Source: Caldifarciminota bacterium
GTDB taxonomy: Bacteria; WOR-3; Hydrothermia; UBA1063; CAJXJZ01
Reading direction: 5' to 3'
Assembly: GCA_027073945.1 (NCBI GenBank)
Contig: JALTEL010000415.1
Span: 1 to 6,895 of the forward strand
Length of the DNA: 6,895 nt
Positions 6,258 through 6,895 of the stretch are shown here, one piece after another. The notes below the pieces were generated by a model. The model was given only the letters and a program-made list of their open reading frames with translations. It did no database searches and was not told the DNA's origin. The stretch's first letter is position 1. Each line of letters opens with the position of its first letter. The translations under genes were made by a program, and so were the position numbers.

Positions 6258-6809
6258 ATGGAAGAAGCAAAAAAAGCAGGCAAGGAAATGGCAGGAAACA
6301 TGGGCAACAGTTCCTCCGAAGAGATAAAGCAACGGAGTGGAGGGGGGCCCCATCCCCCGAAACGGAGAGGTGCACAAGAACAGGTTTCAGACATCATCCC
6401 CATAAAAGGCTCAGGCATTCCTGACCCCGAAGTTCCCGCCAAGGCCAGCAGGAGGAAGTTTACCGCCCAGTACAAAAAAGAGATTCTTCAGGAAGCCGAC
6501 AGCCTCAAAAACATCCCCGGCGCCATAGGGGCCTTATTAAGAAGAGAAGGGCTTTATTCCTCCCATCTTGCCACCTGGCGGAGACTCCGTACCAAAGGAG
6601 AATTAGACGGATTATCTCCCCGGAAAAGAGGTCGGAAGAATCGACCGCTCAATCCCCTTACGCACAAAGTCAGGGAACTGGAAAGTGAAAACAGGAAATT
6701 ACAAAAGAAATTAGAAAAGGCCGAAACCATCATCTCCTTCCAAAAAAAACTCTCCGAGATGTTGGGGATCTCCCTGGATCATCAGGAAGAAAGAAGCGGG
6801 ACACCCTGA
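6258..6809 (+). CDS. IS3-family transposase OrfA
   Basis: A 183-residue DNA-binding subunit of the transposase. SRRKFTAQYKKEILQEAD (64-81) leads into a helix-turn-helix region around 76-110, with the family phrase GALLRREGLYSSHLATWRR at 91-109. A basic linker (PRKRGRKNRP, 121-130) follows, then a coiled coil with leucine-zipper character at about 135-170 (LESENRKLQKKLEKAE), the usual dimerisation element. The first 60 or so residues are a hydrophilic, low-complexity extension rich in Gly, Pro and Lys. I chose ATG 6258 because AAGGAAG (6241-6247) precedes it, but a later start such as 6288 would still keep the DNA-binding part. The stop TGA (6807-6809) overlaps the orfB ATG by one base. Confidence 0.9.
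   Translation: MEEAKKAGKEMAGNMGNSSSEEIKQRSGGGPHPPKRRGAQEQVSDIIPIKGSGIPDPEVPAKASRRKFTAQYKKEILQEADSLKNIPGAIGALLRREGLYSSHLATWRRLRTKGELDGLSPRKRGRKNRPLNPLTHKVRELESENRKLQKKLEKAETIISFQKKLSEMLGISLDHQEERSGTP
6743..6772 (+). promoter_or_regulatory. Candidate -1 frameshift signal in orfA
   Basis: Eight A's lie at 6742-6749. In the orfA frame they read CAA AAA AAA, so 6743-6749 is a correctly phased A-AAA-AAA slippery heptamer. After a six-base gap, GAGAT (6756-6760) can pair with ATCTC (6768-6772) around a 7-base loop, at the normal distance for a stimulatory stem. The -1 frame is open from here through the orfB start to the window end, so slippage would give an OrfAB fusion, as known for IS3 elements. 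The hairpin is only 5 bp. Confidence 0.45.
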
Positions 6810-6895
6810 TGGCAGCAGCAGAAACCCTCTCAAAGAAAACAGGCATACTTCCCGCCTGTCAGGGGTTAGGGATAGCCCGATCCACCTTTTACTAT
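6809..6895 (+). CDS. IS3-family transposase OrfB, N-terminal fragment
   Basis: The ATG at 6809 shares its A with the orfA stop (TGATG), and the frame runs open to the end of the window for 29 residues. LPACQGLGIARSTFYY (14-29) is the conserved start of OrfB proteins, where a CRxLGVSRxTxYR-type helix-turn-helix lies ahead of the rve integrase domain. The catalytic DDE core lies beyond the window, so intactness cannot be judged. It may be made by reinitiation at TGATG, or as an OrfAB fusion by frameshifting. Confidence 0.85.
   Translation, partial: MAAAETLSKKTGILPACQGLGIARSTFYY

Larger units (their letters stand above)
6195..6895 (+). mobile_element. IS3-family insertion sequence, left part
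   Basis: orfA and the start of orfB (below) define the element. Its right end is outside the window. The left boundary is tentative: TGGACACTTAAAGAGGG begins at 6195, about 60 bases before orfA, and has the TG-start form common at IS3 ends. Without the right terminal repeat neither the boundary nor a target duplication can be confirmed. The element sits downstream of the glycan genes in the same orientation. Confidence 0.7.

Noticed and set aside
6171..6475. Reverse-strand open frames across the orfA start
   Set aside because: They are Pro/Ser/Phe-rich shadows of the purine-rich orfA strand, without family features.

Overview
The window is bacterial and looks like a decayed, rearranged part of a surface-polysaccharide locus with accessory DNA on both sides. 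The host cannot be named from the sequence. Several remnants, noncoding repeats, a toxin-antitoxin pair and an insertion sequence (IS) suggest a repeat-rich environmental genome rather than a compact one. Every supported gene is on the + strand.

Left flank (1-551): the cut-off end of a probable antitoxin overlaps a complete PIN-domain (VapC-like) toxin by 11 bases. Positions 552-1238 hold no intact gene. They contain an imperfect 68-bp tandem duplication, three arrays with 7-bp period (CTGATTA, then two NNNGAAC arrays), a further dispersed copy of the 68-bp unit's core, a 40-bp fold-back element, and a 39-codon stretch that reads like the C-terminus of an APS kinase (CysC).

Centre (1239-5960): a 5' fragment of rmlA (dTDP-sugar pathway) ends abruptly. 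It is followed by four closely spaced, apparently intact genes: a Wzx-type flippase, a PAPS-dependent sulfotransferase, UDP-galactopyranose mutase (glf) and a GT2 glycosyltransferase that overlaps glf by ATGA. Inferred pathway: Glf makes UDP-galactofuranose, the GT2 enzyme transfers Galf or a related sugar to a lipid-linked glycan, the sulfotransferase may sulfate it in the cytoplasm, and Wzx flips it across the inner membrane. The APS kinase relic matters because that enzyme makes the sulfotransferase's donor, PAPS.

Right flank (5961-6895): a short unassigned open frame follows the glycosyltransferase stop. After it comes the left part of an IS3-family element: a candidate terminal repeat, complete orfA, an A-rich slippery site with a small hairpin, and the start of orfB, which leaves the window.

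No clearly new defence or enzymatic system is visible. The most notable points are the sulfotransferase/galactofuranose gene combination with its APS kinase relic, the stacked 7-bp repeat arrays, and the possible programmed frameshift in the IS.
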